DNA from: Phytoseiulus persimilis
Taxonomy: Eukaryota; Arthropoda; Arachnida; Mesostigmata; Phytoseiidae
Assembly (NCBI GenBank): GCA_037576195.1
Contig: CM075104.1
Span: forward strand, 20,972,211 to 21,036,210
Reading direction: 5' to 3'
Length of the DNA: 64,000 nucleotides
The notes under the pieces were generated by a model. It made no database searches. It was not told where the DNA came from and was given only the letters and a program-made list of their open reading frames with translations. A program made the translations under genes and the position numbers. Below are positions 32,196-43,953 of this stretch, piece after piece (position 1 is the stretch's first letter; every line of letters begins with the position of its first letter).

Positions 32196-33798
32196 ACCGC
32201 GGTCCGGAGTCAAGTTCTCGCCTCAAGTACAAAGAAACCGCGGTTTGGGACCGCACCAGAGAGTTTCGAATGGACCCGCGAGAAAGCCAAACGGCTAGTT
32301 ATTCTTCAACTGGATGAACAAGCGAAGAGTGCTAACAGCTGCGTGCATAATTTCTCAGCGCGGAGCGCTTCCGCATCAGTACCCTTTGGACGCGATGGGT
32401 GCATGAGACGTCAAGCTACGAGATCTTGCATCAGACCTTGGGCATCATCGGTTCCGAGAGGGCGCCGCGGACCTTAGATGGAACGGAGCTGTTGGCGTGT
32501 TTTGCCATTTTTCCCGGAATCTAGTCTCTCCTCGCGGTTGGAAGTTCTAACGCGATCGATATCATTCCGGAGCTAGGATCGAGCATGCGATAATTGCCTG
32601 CTGCATTCGACTTGTTCTTCGTACGTGTGTGTGTCGTCATACATCCCAGATCGGACATGAAAGGAGCCGTGGACGTCTCCGTTTCAACATCATGAGCCGT
32701 TTCCACATGATGTCCGCTGTCGACAGAGAGGCTGCGAGGCATCTATCAACGCTTCAATCGACAGCTGCGGTATATTTCTCCGAGCTCGAGCCCATTGATC
32801 CGGAAGCTCGGAAACGAATTTCTGACCAGCGAATGTTTTGGAGCTCAAAAACTAGCGGAGCTCGCGAAAGCTCTCACAAGTTTTGAGAAGGTCTATTATG
32901 CGTCTAACAGAAGGAGCTCGGTCCTCTCCATGGCTCCGCCTCAACAGCTTTCGAGTGGCCGCGACATTGGCTGTGGCTGGTGCCGCGATGACGTTAGCAT
33001 GAATAGTCAAGCTCCGACAGACATAGCCGACCGACACTTTCAAAAGCGGCGCCGGTGGCAGCGGCATCGCCACAATAAAACGATGATGCCACTCCTCTCC
33101 ACAGGTTGTGCAGACATAATCTCATCGACGATTCTCGATCGGACAGCTCGGACGAGTTCATCGGGATATCCTGGAATTCTACGGGAACGATCCTGAAGAG
33201 TTCCATTCTGGGGACTTCGAGACGAGGTCGGGAGCGGAAAGAGCAGTCTACGAATTCTCACGCCGGTCCTACATTGAATTGATATCTGATTTGAGCGTCC
33301 GACGACGATCCACGTCAGAATGATCACCATCACCAGACGAAGGTCGACTGACCCATACCCAGATCCGTGCTAGTTAAGATTGGACACGAGTTGCTCGACC
33401 GCGATAATGGTGACGGCAAATATAGTGTCCCCGCTTTTCATTTTCCTTTCCTGTATTATATCTGCGGAGATGAGCGACAGCCGAACGCGTCTACGAAGAC
33501 GAATCCAAGGCGACTCCCTCAGTGTCGTATTGACGCCCTTATCTTTTCCTTGTCGAGAACCGTTGGCACTGAGACACCACAAAATAGGAAAACAGAGCGA
33601 ACGCACGCGCGAGGTGGCCAGAAGTATGTGGAGCGGGCGTCGCGGGTTGAGTTCCAATCATGGACCTGATAGCGACATCTGGTCACGACGATTCAGCTTC
33701 AGTCGGTGAAGCTGACTTAGAGCTCGCTTGCTGCGGGAAGGAGACCCCACTCTGCTGAAACAGGCCGACGGGTCCTGTCGTGACGAGCTCCGCGACCT

Positions 33799-33816
33799 GG
33801 GGGGGGGGGGGGGGGG
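33799..33816. repeat. G homopolymer, 18 bases
   Basis: Eighteen consecutive G residues; the only long run in the 29-34 kb cluster with G rather than C on the plus strand. Confidence 0.9.
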
Positions 33817-35918
33817 AGACACTGAGGTCAAATAATCGGAAAAGCTCGAATGGGCACCCCCACGCGGGTTATTTTCGCTCGCGATCACGATCATTATCCA
33901 ATCTTTCAATTCGATGCGAAACGGTTGCACGATGGCTGCCACGCACTAGGACGCTTTCATTTTGACGCAACGCGTGACTCGTTTTCCTTTGGAGGCGCTA
34001 TCCAGTAACGGTGATTGTTGAATCGGTCAAGAAAGTGACGGCAGCCGCGGCCCGACTTGCTTCAACTGCGTCTGAGAGAGCTGTTTTGCAAAGATCAGCC
34101 CCAGTGTGATCTGCAGAATCGTTCGCCGGCCGACCGACCGGTGAGCAGTTGGCGGACCGGCACCGCAGGCAAATGAGCCTCTCAGCCGGCAAGGAAGCCG
34201 CTGTTGCTTGGTGGTTACTTTCACTTGACATCACGGAGTCGTCATTGCGGTGTAACAGATATCCATCACCATCATGATCTTTTCCTTGAGCCAGAGATTT
34301 TAATGATCGTCTCATCGGTCTGTCTGCGGATGATGCTGTTGCCGCTGTTCGGCTGTGATGGCTGCTGCGGTTCGCCGGTCGGTGAAATCTTTCTCTCGCG
34401 GAAAAAATCGCGTTGGAATAGAAGTAGTCGCAGCAGTAGCGGTGTAGCAGTCGAAACGACGACGACGACAACACCACCAACAGCTCTTCCCGACACCTGC
34501 GAAAGTTCCTCAAAAAAATCAACATGTTCGTGGTTGCCCAACGTTTGCCGAACTGGCCGCGACGACTGTGGCAGTAGCCGCCGCCATGACGGCAAAGCAA
34601 TCAGCGTCTCGTTTTTTCCTCCATCAGACCTCCTAGAAAGAGGGCAGTTTTTGCGCGCGCGATTTGTTCTTCTATCATATCTATCAAGCGTTGCTTCGAA
34701 TTCGTGCGTCTTGCAAGCTTTTGCGAAATGGAAACCAGTGAGGCCTTTTGTGTGGTAGCGAGCACCGGAGTCTATTGCATGTTGAGGAGCCGCATCGAAA
34801 TGTGACCAACAACGCGCTCGGGGGGAGGGGATGGGGGGTCACTGCGCGCCGGCACCAACGACTCCATCGGGGCTTCTCGTCGCCGCATTCGGAACAGCCA
34901 GAGAAGTGCGCAAGTTTTATTGGAGCACGCTGATTCCACACGATCTCGCAAATGCAAAGTAACAGGATGCCTTGGTGGATGGCGCGGATCCTCGGCGCAG
35001 AAACGCATTGGGAAGACTTTGCTACACGACGCAAAATGGAGAGCACTCACCGATGAGGCTTTCGGAAGCCCATGAACCGTGCTCCAATTGTGTCATCCTC
35101 CGCGGCCGTCGTTGCAGTCCTCGACGGGAAGAGTTCGGAGTTCACTGATAATCCCGAGCGAAAAACCCACCAACAACCTCACAGTGAGAGTATACAGACG
35201 AACTGATCGTGGTTCCAGTGTAGCTAGCCAGCCGGGCACTTCGAGCACGTGGATCTATCACCGCAGATCGAACTTCTTAAATACAACCAGTGACGAGCAA
35301 TCAGTTTGCTCCGGATCCCTTTCACAGAGAGTTCCTGTACAGGCGCGAGTTCGCGGCGTTCCAGGAGGGCCCTGATCGCGTCCGCGCGGGCTTGCCGCGA
35401 CTCACCGGCAGCACCTGTTAGTCGGACGGTCGGATTGGGCAGGAACTCCGGGTGGTGTCGGGAATCTCGCGGGCTCGTTGCGGGTGGTGGGACAGTTCAG
35501 TCCCGGTTCCCGGGCTCGCGAAGGACGCAGCTAGGCTGCGGAACGGGATCCACGCACGCGGGATGGGACGGGCGCCCACCGGATGGCTGCGGACTGAACG
35601 AACAACCTGATGCGCTGGGAAACACACACGGTTTTTCAGCGTAGCTCTCTCCGCGCCATGATGACCGAGTTCAATACGAGGACGGAGATCTCTACTCCGG
35701 ATGCTGCTGTGGCTCCTCCACGTACTGTTACTCTCGCTGCTGCTGCTGGAGCCGCTGCTGCTATCGAGCCGTACTGTACGAACAACATCCGAGGTGAACA
35801 AACAACAACAATGACGGTGATGACGATTATGGACACGGTCAAGCAGTGTCTGCCGTTGGTCGCTGCTGCAGTTGATGTAGCTGGCCGTCTTGACCGTAGT
35901 CTGGTAGTCTGTGTGTCT

Positions 35919-36015
35919 GAGCGAGCGAGCGAGCTAGCGAGCGAGCGAGCCAGCCAGCCAACGAACGGACGGACGAACCAGCGAGCAAGCAGGCAGGCAG
36001 GCAGGCAAGCAAGCA
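35919..36015. repeat. (GAGC)n / (GGCA)n compound tetranucleotide array
   Basis: GAGC units at 35919-35951 with one interrupting CTAG, then CAGC, GGAC and AGGC-type units to 36015. It is the clearest tetranucleotide microsatellite of the 21.5-kb gene-poor stretch. Confidence 0.75.
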
Positions 36016-39000
36016 GCGGCGGTAACCGAGTGGTGAGTGAGTGAGTGCGCGAGTGGGTGAGCGGCTAGACAGACACTGTTTTGGCTGGAGCGCTCGCGTC
36101 GACTTATTTGTAGTTCGACATAGCGAACAAGTCTGCCTGTCTGCCTTCCGGACAGCCAGCCATCCAGTCACCCAGCTAGGCTAGACAACGGCGGCAACGG
36201 TGGCGGCGGCGCGCGCGGAGAAACCCTGTCTGAATCCAGGGGGAGCTGCTGCGTTTTGCGACGGGGGCGCCACTTGTCCACACGTACCCCTATGTCCATC
36301 TTGCCATACAACTGCGAGGATGCGAGCTGTGCAGCGTCAATCGCGCGAGGGTCAAGGAATCCGATGTTTGGCGATTTGTCTCAACTTCTCACAAGTCTCC
36401 GTGTTGCGGGGAACTGGATTGCTGGGGATTCGCAACTGGCATGAGTTCGCAAGTCATGAGCTTCGCTGGTCGAGGTTGGCTCCCGATTCTCTGATGCTTT
36501 GATCTTCTCCTTCTTCGTTGATTCCCCTTTCCGGACAGCGCTTTCGAGATAATCCGGAAGTTTGGAGAGTAATCCGAGCTCTGGGGTCTGTGCGAGCGTC
36601 GTCGTGGTTTTTTTTTCAATGGAACCAACGGTTTCCCGGATGACGTCATCTGTATTCAGCTGGCTACGCTCTCCGTGTTTCTCAGCAAATCCAAGAACGG
36701 AATACCATCGGGAATAAAACACTCATATTAGTCCTCATTGTTCGATTATCATGATTTAGCTTTCGTGGATGGTATTGCGTACGGCTAGAACGAGCGGTAC
36801 CGGGCACAGCTCTTGAGGTGATTCCTGTGGGAATTTTCGGATATTTCAGAGGGATCCGGTTCACCACCGGATCGCGAGACCGGTGATCTCAACAACCATA
36901 ATTTCCCATTGAAACTGCCTCTCAAACACCCTCATTTCGAGAGATTATCGAAGGAGAAATGATGAACGATGGCCGAGAAGCCGTAATTTCAAGCGGAAAG
37001 CGCGCCCATCCATCAGTTGAGAACGCGGACGGAAGAAACAATCAGGTTTACAAGAAAGAAGCACATTGTTATAATTACCCGGGTTCCAGAGAAGTCACAT
37101 GGAGCTAGAAGAAAAACTAACTTTTCAGAACTGAAGAACTTCCAGCGGCACCATTCTATCAAGCTTGACTATCTTCTAGGTCCCCGAAACATTCCTCCCG
37201 AGAAAATTCCGTGACACAGGCGTGCTTCGTCATCCGAATTATACTGGAATCGCCAGAGCCTGATGGCGCAACATTCGGCTCGAGTGTCTCTTCCAAAGGG
37301 ATCCGAATCCGTTTGCTGGGCCTGAGACATCGTTGATTTAGCTTGAAGCTCTGGAGTCGGTGTTCGATTCCAACAAAACTCACACTGGTGGGAATCTGAC
37401 AGAGGGGTCAGAGTCCCTGTTACTCACACAGTGTCCTCCATGTTCATGCGCAACGGTCGAGAGATCCTGACCATTTTGGCACCCCTGCACACGGATCGGG
37501 ATGGAGGGGACGGCAGCATTCGGCTCCTGTTTGAATGATCTGAAGCGATGCTTAGCGTCTCCGATGCATATTTTCGAACTAGCGTACTCCAACAGCTCGA
37601 TGAACAAATGAATCAGGTGCGACATGCAGTTTCTCGACATGCAGCAGGGGATTTCTCCTAAACTCTCAGATATCGTTCGGGAGTCTGGATTGTATACTAA
37701 TATTAGTAATGAAAGTTTTCAACGAAGAGTCAGTCGTATCAGAGACATCCTCATAGGTTTTAGAAACATGTTCATTGAGTCATTAAAAGGTCGCAATGAT
37801 CATTACCGTACTCATCATCACGCTCCCTGGGGGGGATTTCGGAACCGAATTTCAGAATGGAGCGCGACAAGTTGCGCCTCTCGGAGAGCCATTAAACGGA
37901 GCAAACAGATGCGACAAGTATTAACTAGCGGCCGACTTATGGTAAAAGAAAAGGACAACCATGATCGTGGCCCAGCTTACAGCTATCACCCTGTACACCC
38001 GAGTGTGGACGTCTCCCACCATGTGAGGAACCATGCTTGAGAAATTGCTCCTGAGTTCAGACTTCGTTCACTCCAACTCGAGAAGGAATGGCGCGACCTT
38101 TGATGAACCGCAAGCTCAGTGCACGGACCTCATGACCGGTGACTGAGGAACTAAAATCAAGAACTGTAGTTGAAGGATCGCGTGGACGGAGGAAGATTGT
38201 CTGACGTCAGATTTCTCAAGAAATCAAACGAAGAGTCCCCGACTGCATGAGTCTCAATCCCGGATTCCAACATGATGTCGTGCGGTCGATACATGATGGA
38301 GCCCTGAAGGTTTAGTTCTCCGGAAGTATCTCGATCGCCGCCCTGTGTGCATGCGGCGCTGGGATGTCACAATTTTGGAATCGAGAATTTCCCTCCACGT
38401 CAAATGGAGCCCCTTGTCTGCTCTCCCGCTTCGAGAGAGTTCGATCATCTTCCAACACCAAGTGGACTTGCGAGTGAGCGCTCGTGGGTTACTGGGAATT
38501 TCTCCGTTTATTCGAACAAAATCAACCCGAAATGAGAACATGCGCTAATCGAGGCTATTCAGGACAGTACTCTGACCCCGATTATCGACCCGCTCATGTC
38601 GCTCTCTGTGTCTCGCCCGTCGTACTCATCATAGCGGCGTTACTGCCTCCTCATCCGGGTTTAGGCCACAAGTGATTCTCCCCGAGGAGCGAGCCAACTC
38701 GGCAAGGCACCGAGTACAGTTCTCTGGCCTCAATCGACGCAATACTTTGCGACTGCGTATCTGATCAAGCCTCTTCCCTAACGTACTCCTCACAGCTCAA
38801 TTTCTCGAACTGAGCTTCACCATCGTACACCCGGACCGGCATCTCCCTTCTGATAAGTATAAATTCAAAGAGAACAAGATCGAGAACAAAATAGAAAGAT
38901 AATTCACGGTCTCACCGGCGTAGCTAGAAGGCGGGACGGGCTGAACAGGCTTCAGGCCCCTTTTTGAAGTGGAAATATTGAGAATTGCGCTGTGAAAGTG

Positions 39001-42000
39001 ATCAGGGGAACGTCGAATCTTATCTGACCAAACCAGCCGGAGAACCGATTGGAGTTGTCTTGACGCCTCGGGAAATGGCAATGGATATACCGTCTTGAAC
39101 ATATTTATCGCGTTCGTGACGATGTCCCTTGCGGGGCGGAAATTTACTGTTTCAGGAGCGTTGGAGACATACCTCGGATCAGTCATGGCTGAAAACAGGT
39201 AGGATGGGCTGGCCTCCATGATCGTGCGTCTTGGAACCGCTGTCGATCCGGTAGGAGTCATCGACACACTGGCCCCGAAAGCCGAATTCCGTTCTCTGTG
39301 GCACGGGAAGTACCGTGGATGCACAAATCACATACACTGAAGCTGGGCAGACGGTCGGAAATTTCTGCCCTCCTCCCGGTCAGTCGATATGAAAGTTTCG
39401 ATGATCGATTCCTTGGGTTTCGGAGTGAAATTTCGAAGATAGATTCTCCTTCAAACTGTTTTGAGTTCACTCATACCAGCTATGGCAAACCCCGGAGTCG
39501 TGAACCACGGCGGAACTGCCGAGCTGGCACCCACAATCCCGTCGCTGTACCTCTTCCCGCTCCGAAGGAAACTCATTCAGAAAAGGACGAGATCATGAAT
39601 TAGTTTTTTTCCGTGCATAGAATTGAACGCTGGATAGTTGAGGTTGGTCACGGAGCTCCATAAGGGAACTCGGAGGCCCAAGGTCCGCAGATGGTGAGGT
39701 CCGCCGTTCTGTACAACTGCTGATGAGATAGCAGTAATGATGTCTAGGTTTGAGATCCTGGAAATGATAATCACATTTGCCAACCACCGCAGCTATAGGG
39801 CGTGATGAGGAGCGGTAGCGATAAAGAATGGATTGCTGGCAGCTGCGGCTTCCTGGGTGTATTTTTTCGGGCCTCCTGGAATTCGTTTCCGCGACCAGGA
39901 AGATCACTATCGCTGCAGTCGGCCACACGTCCCTTATATCCTCCAGTGACCGAGATAACCACAGCCGAGCAGTACGACGTCGTGTAAGGGCAGTTCTCCA
40001 AGCATCAGGGGAGCAAGGGGAAACTCAAATCTGCTATCAATTGGAAGAAAAAAAAACACATCACAATCTCCCTGCTTCATTTCAACTTCAGTATTCTCCT
40101 TCTGGTTCAGGAGAGCCAGCTCTTCCCGTTGAAATCTGGGCGGAGGGGAACCCAATCATATAAACCATCTGTGTTTGCGTCCTCTCGGCTTTTTTCGGCG
40201 ACCAAGTCCGACACCAGCCAGGAAAGCCCGAACCGCCAGCAGGTTCCTCGCTGTCAGCAATGAGGAAACAAGGAGCCATGGGTGATCATGATGAGTGGTA
40301 ATGAGAAGAAGAATTATAGGTGTTTCAGAGACTGAATCGAGAGAACTTTTCAACTAGTTGTGATTACACCTACCAGCTGTGGGTAACTCCTCGGAGAAAT
40401 TTTCCATCGCATGCTCGTCCATGTTTCCCATGGCAACAGGTCAGTCATCTGCAGACGATAGCGCTTGACGGGGCTCAAAAAGAATCAGCTCTGGTGCGGA
40501 AAAGAGCAGGAAGCGGCGGGTTTACGCAAGCTTCCTGCCGCGTTCGCGTGCGGCTCCCTGGCTGAAATCGAGCCGGAAATCGGGGCCGGGCAGGTCTCTG
40601 GTTGGGTCGTGAATGATCTCCGATTCGAGTTCCGCGCTCATCCGCATTGTCTTTGGGTTCATCTCATGTCTGTGGTTGCGGCGGAGATGATTATCCGTCT
40701 AAAATGATCGATACAGCTGCTCATCCCTGGAGTTTCCTCCCAGTGCTGTAACGAGCATCTTGAGTTGTGGAACGTAGGTCACCTTCTTCCCCGCTGGGAT
40801 GCTCTAGTTTCTCAGATAAGGCGGGACGCTCGGACAAATCGGATCTGACGCCACAAAGCATCAGATCGCAATTTTTCGAATTGGTCCACTACTCAATGGG
40901 ATGAATCGTCGCCGTTTCACAGATCTCCGCATTGGTCAGATGGCATGAGCTGCTCCGAGGTGGCTCCTGGAAGTGTATAGGGAAGTTCCTATCGACGCGC
41001 ATCTCTGATCGCATTTGGATGGATAGCGTGCTGTGCAAATACCTAAATGGTCATCACTTAATCATTCACACCTGAAGCAGTCGGATGAGCCTATAGAAGT
41101 GTGAATCAGCAGTTCCATTTTCATTCGCGCAGCGATGCTCACTCTTTTTGTTCCAGGCCCGCGGAACGGGTACCGACCACCTCCTACGACTTTTTTGAGA
41201 ACTTGTTTCTTTTCTTCCAAAGTATCGACCTCGGTGCTAGGAATTACGAAGTTGCGGGATCGGAGCTATTCTCGCTCCCAGATTTTCCAGAATCTCTCCA
41301 AATGGTAGTGCATCCGATTGGGTAACAATTGTTCGTAGGACATTGGTTGCCAGACCGTTCTGCCCCCACTTGGGTGTGCGCTGATAGTCAATATTATCCG
41401 ACGATACGATTGCCCTGAAGAAGCCGAGTGGAGTTTCAGTAGTTCGAGTAGCCTCGATGGATGATGTTGGGAACGGTTGCTGGACGAAACGCGAATCATA
41501 TTTCGCTACAGGCCCAAAAGTGAGAAGCGCTCGCGATGTTAAGAATTTTCGTTCTCTGGTACACTTATCTGTACGGGAGCTGATGAACCGACAAGAGGCG
41601 CAATATAATTTCAACAGTTTGTGATATGTCAGATGCAGTCTCGTTTTTCATAACCCTCCACTGACCGAGCTGAAGAGAGCTGCGGCACAAGTTATTCAAA
41701 CGTCCGACCGATCGAGAAAGCTGACGATCAAACAGGATGCTGCGCTACGGATCTGCGCGGATTCCTAAGAACAGAGATGCGCACAGACTTCAGGCTGATG
41801 TGTTCTAATATCCCCGAGCGAGGAGCAGACCCATTCTGTTGGGAGAAAAGAATAGCCGATCGATTTCTCCCTCGCGCGGATACAACGACAGTCCGGAAAG
41901 CTTGACGTGTGAAGGTCCTCTGTAGTTCCAGGCCTTGCGGTTCCTGATTAGGTTTGACCGTATCAGCGCACTGAATAACCCGCGGCGGAGCTCAATTAGC

Positions 42001-43442
42001 AGGAATAAATGAAGGTTTACTACCCCCGAGGATCTCGACTAGGACGCGTTGGGGGTCGTAGCTTCCCTCATTGGAGGGAATCCTCGTCAGTCCTCCATGC
42101 GATTGATGAACTGAGACGTTTTTCGCAACCAACGGGGAGCGACAGCACGACGACCGCGATGTTCCATCTCAGAACAAGTTCCTTCTCTCAACTTGCTTCG
42201 AGTTTAGCGCAGGACCCACCTGGTCCAGCGCTCGCGACGACGATGAAAAAACTGGGAAGCATTCAGGCACTCCAGCCTGATGAGTCAGAGCCATCGGATT
42301 GAATCGGACTAGCTCTCGAACGATGAGCCGTTGAATGTTATTTTCCAATAATCTTCAATAAACTGCTTACATCTCAATATCTCCTCTGACCCGCATCCGC
42401 GTCGGAAAACAAGAGACTTCATCGAACCGCCGCCGAATGTGCTTCCCTCGGTGGCGATTTTTCGATGAAGCAGAAATGCAATCAAGAACCACCTCATCTA
42501 TACGATCCATGGGCCAAGCTCATATTCGAACCACTTAGTTCACACTGCTGGGAAGAATCCCATTCTCAATCAGAAAATCACCGTGTCTCTGATTTCGCAC
42601 GAATTCGAATATCTTTGGAGCCCTGCACGATGAGTGCTTTTCGCAATCGGGGTCGTCCAGCCCACGAAACCTCAGATGCGGTGCGGCTGGTGCTACGCTC
42701 AGATCAGGCCGGGCCTGCTCGATGCTGGCACGACCTGATAGCTCGTTCAGCGATCCCGATCAGAGTTCTGACCAGCAGTAACGTGCACTCGGTCTGATGC
42801 CCAATGCGGGCTCGCGTGGAAGTTCCAGATTATGTAACAACATGATAACAATGTGTTCCATGTTCATGTGCATGGATGCGATGAAGACACATTACGCAGG
42901 GGAGACCTCGAAATCAGATTATTTTTCGAGTCATGAGTCCACTCCAATGTTGCGAGATCGTGAGAAATCCGTCGGTTGATGCGATCATATCTGCGGAAGA
43001 TTCAAGATTAGTTCCCTAGAAATATCGTCCGGAAGGAACGGAATCTCACGTTCCATTCTATGGATCCATGAGAGCTCGTGACGGCATTTGTTGCTTCGGA
43101 TCTCTGTAGCTTCCCAAAACGACCAGGTTGGCTCTTCAACCCACTTACGTTCTGACGGAACTATGATACTAGCGAGGCCGTAGAGAAATTGACCCGAAAC
43201 TTTCCAGCGAGTTCAGGGTCGTGAAGGGTTTTCAAGTTGGATTCTTCGGTGTTGCATTTGGAAGGTCGTTATTCGGTGCGCGCTTAGCCCTGATATTCTG
43301 AGGCCACAGGATTCCGAAGAAGAGAGAACGGCTCTCGAGCTTCACCCTCCAGACGTATCGAGACACGATTGAAGTTATTTGTCAGCGCAGACGTCGTCCC
43401 GAACGCTCATTTCGTGAGTGATCAGACGGATGATCTCACTGA

Positions 43443-43459
43443 GTGTGTGTGTGTGTGTG
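43443..43459. repeat. (GT)n microsatellite
   Basis: About eight GT dinucleotides, roughly 470 bp upstream of the TATA box of the proline-rich protein gene. Confidence 0.8.
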
Positions 43460-43915
43460 CGTTTCTCTCACAGTCCGGGGCATCCTGATGCCCTGTAGGC
43501 TCGATGCCCGAGGCGGAACTCCCCACCGCCCCCCCCTCACCGTACGCCAGTGCTGACCACTCGTTTATGAAGCTCCCTTCGATTCAATGACTCCATGACT
43601 TCTGAGTACCGGACTGGTGCTACTCGGGTAGCTTGAGGTACTTCCAGAGGTCCGAGAGTTTCGGCAGCGTAGCCTCCAGAATTTCGTCATCATCGATGAA
43701 GTCCGTTGGAAAGGTCGTTATGTCAGGGAGGTTTCCTAACAGAAATTGATTGCTCGACCGCATTAGTCATTTGAGGAAGTGAAGTTCAGAAGCGATCGTG
43801 AGGAATTGAAACCATCGGAAAAAACGGGGCAACGACCCAGTTGTTGAACACTAACATTTGCTCAGGTGGGCGCTCCCTCAGGACATCGTCTCGACCTGAT
43901 TCGGTCAAGAAGGCC

Positions 43916-43923
43916 TATAAAAG
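43916..43923 (+). promoter_or_regulatory. TATA box of the proline-rich protein gene
   Basis: TATAAAAG lies 38 bases upstream of the ATG at 43954. Initiation 25-31 bases downstream would give a leader of only about 7-13 bases. TATA promoters with short leaders are common in arthropod cuticle and other highly expressed secreted-protein genes. Confidence 0.7.
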
Positions 43924-43953
43924 GGAGCGAGCTCCATCGGACAGGGACAGAAA

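Larger units (their letters stand above)
22376..43915. other. 21.5-kb stretch with no recognisable gene
   Basis: No domain, exon chain or promoter that I can support. The 22.4-24.1 kb part is upstream of the forkhead gene and may hold its promoter and 5' exons. The interval carries degenerate tetranucleotide arrays (22.6-23.05, 23.76-24.05, 25.27-25.3, 35.92-36.02 kb), triplet-repeat patches (GCT/CTG near 35.7 kb) and four C or G runs of 14-22 bases between 29.2 and 33.8 kb. Longer open frames (24232-24765 plus, 31229-31756 minus, 33998-34600 minus against 34204-34758 plus) overlap others and show low-complexity composition. It could be regulatory DNA, long introns of a gene with small exons, or decayed repeats. 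Confidence 0.5.

Noticed and set aside
33998..34758. Overlapping 200-codon minus and 184-codon plus frames
   Set aside because: They overlap on opposite strands, have Arg/Ser/Thr-rich low-complexity composition from triplet repeats, and show no domain or splice context.
36641..36648. Perfect TGACGTCA (CRE/ATF palindrome)
   Set aside because: An eight-base match is expected about once in 64 kb by chance and no promoter is recognised nearby.
37624..38040. 138-codon plus-strand frame
   Set aside because: Reads plausibly, but has no motif, signal peptide or promoter, and frames of this length occur by chance several times in a window this size.
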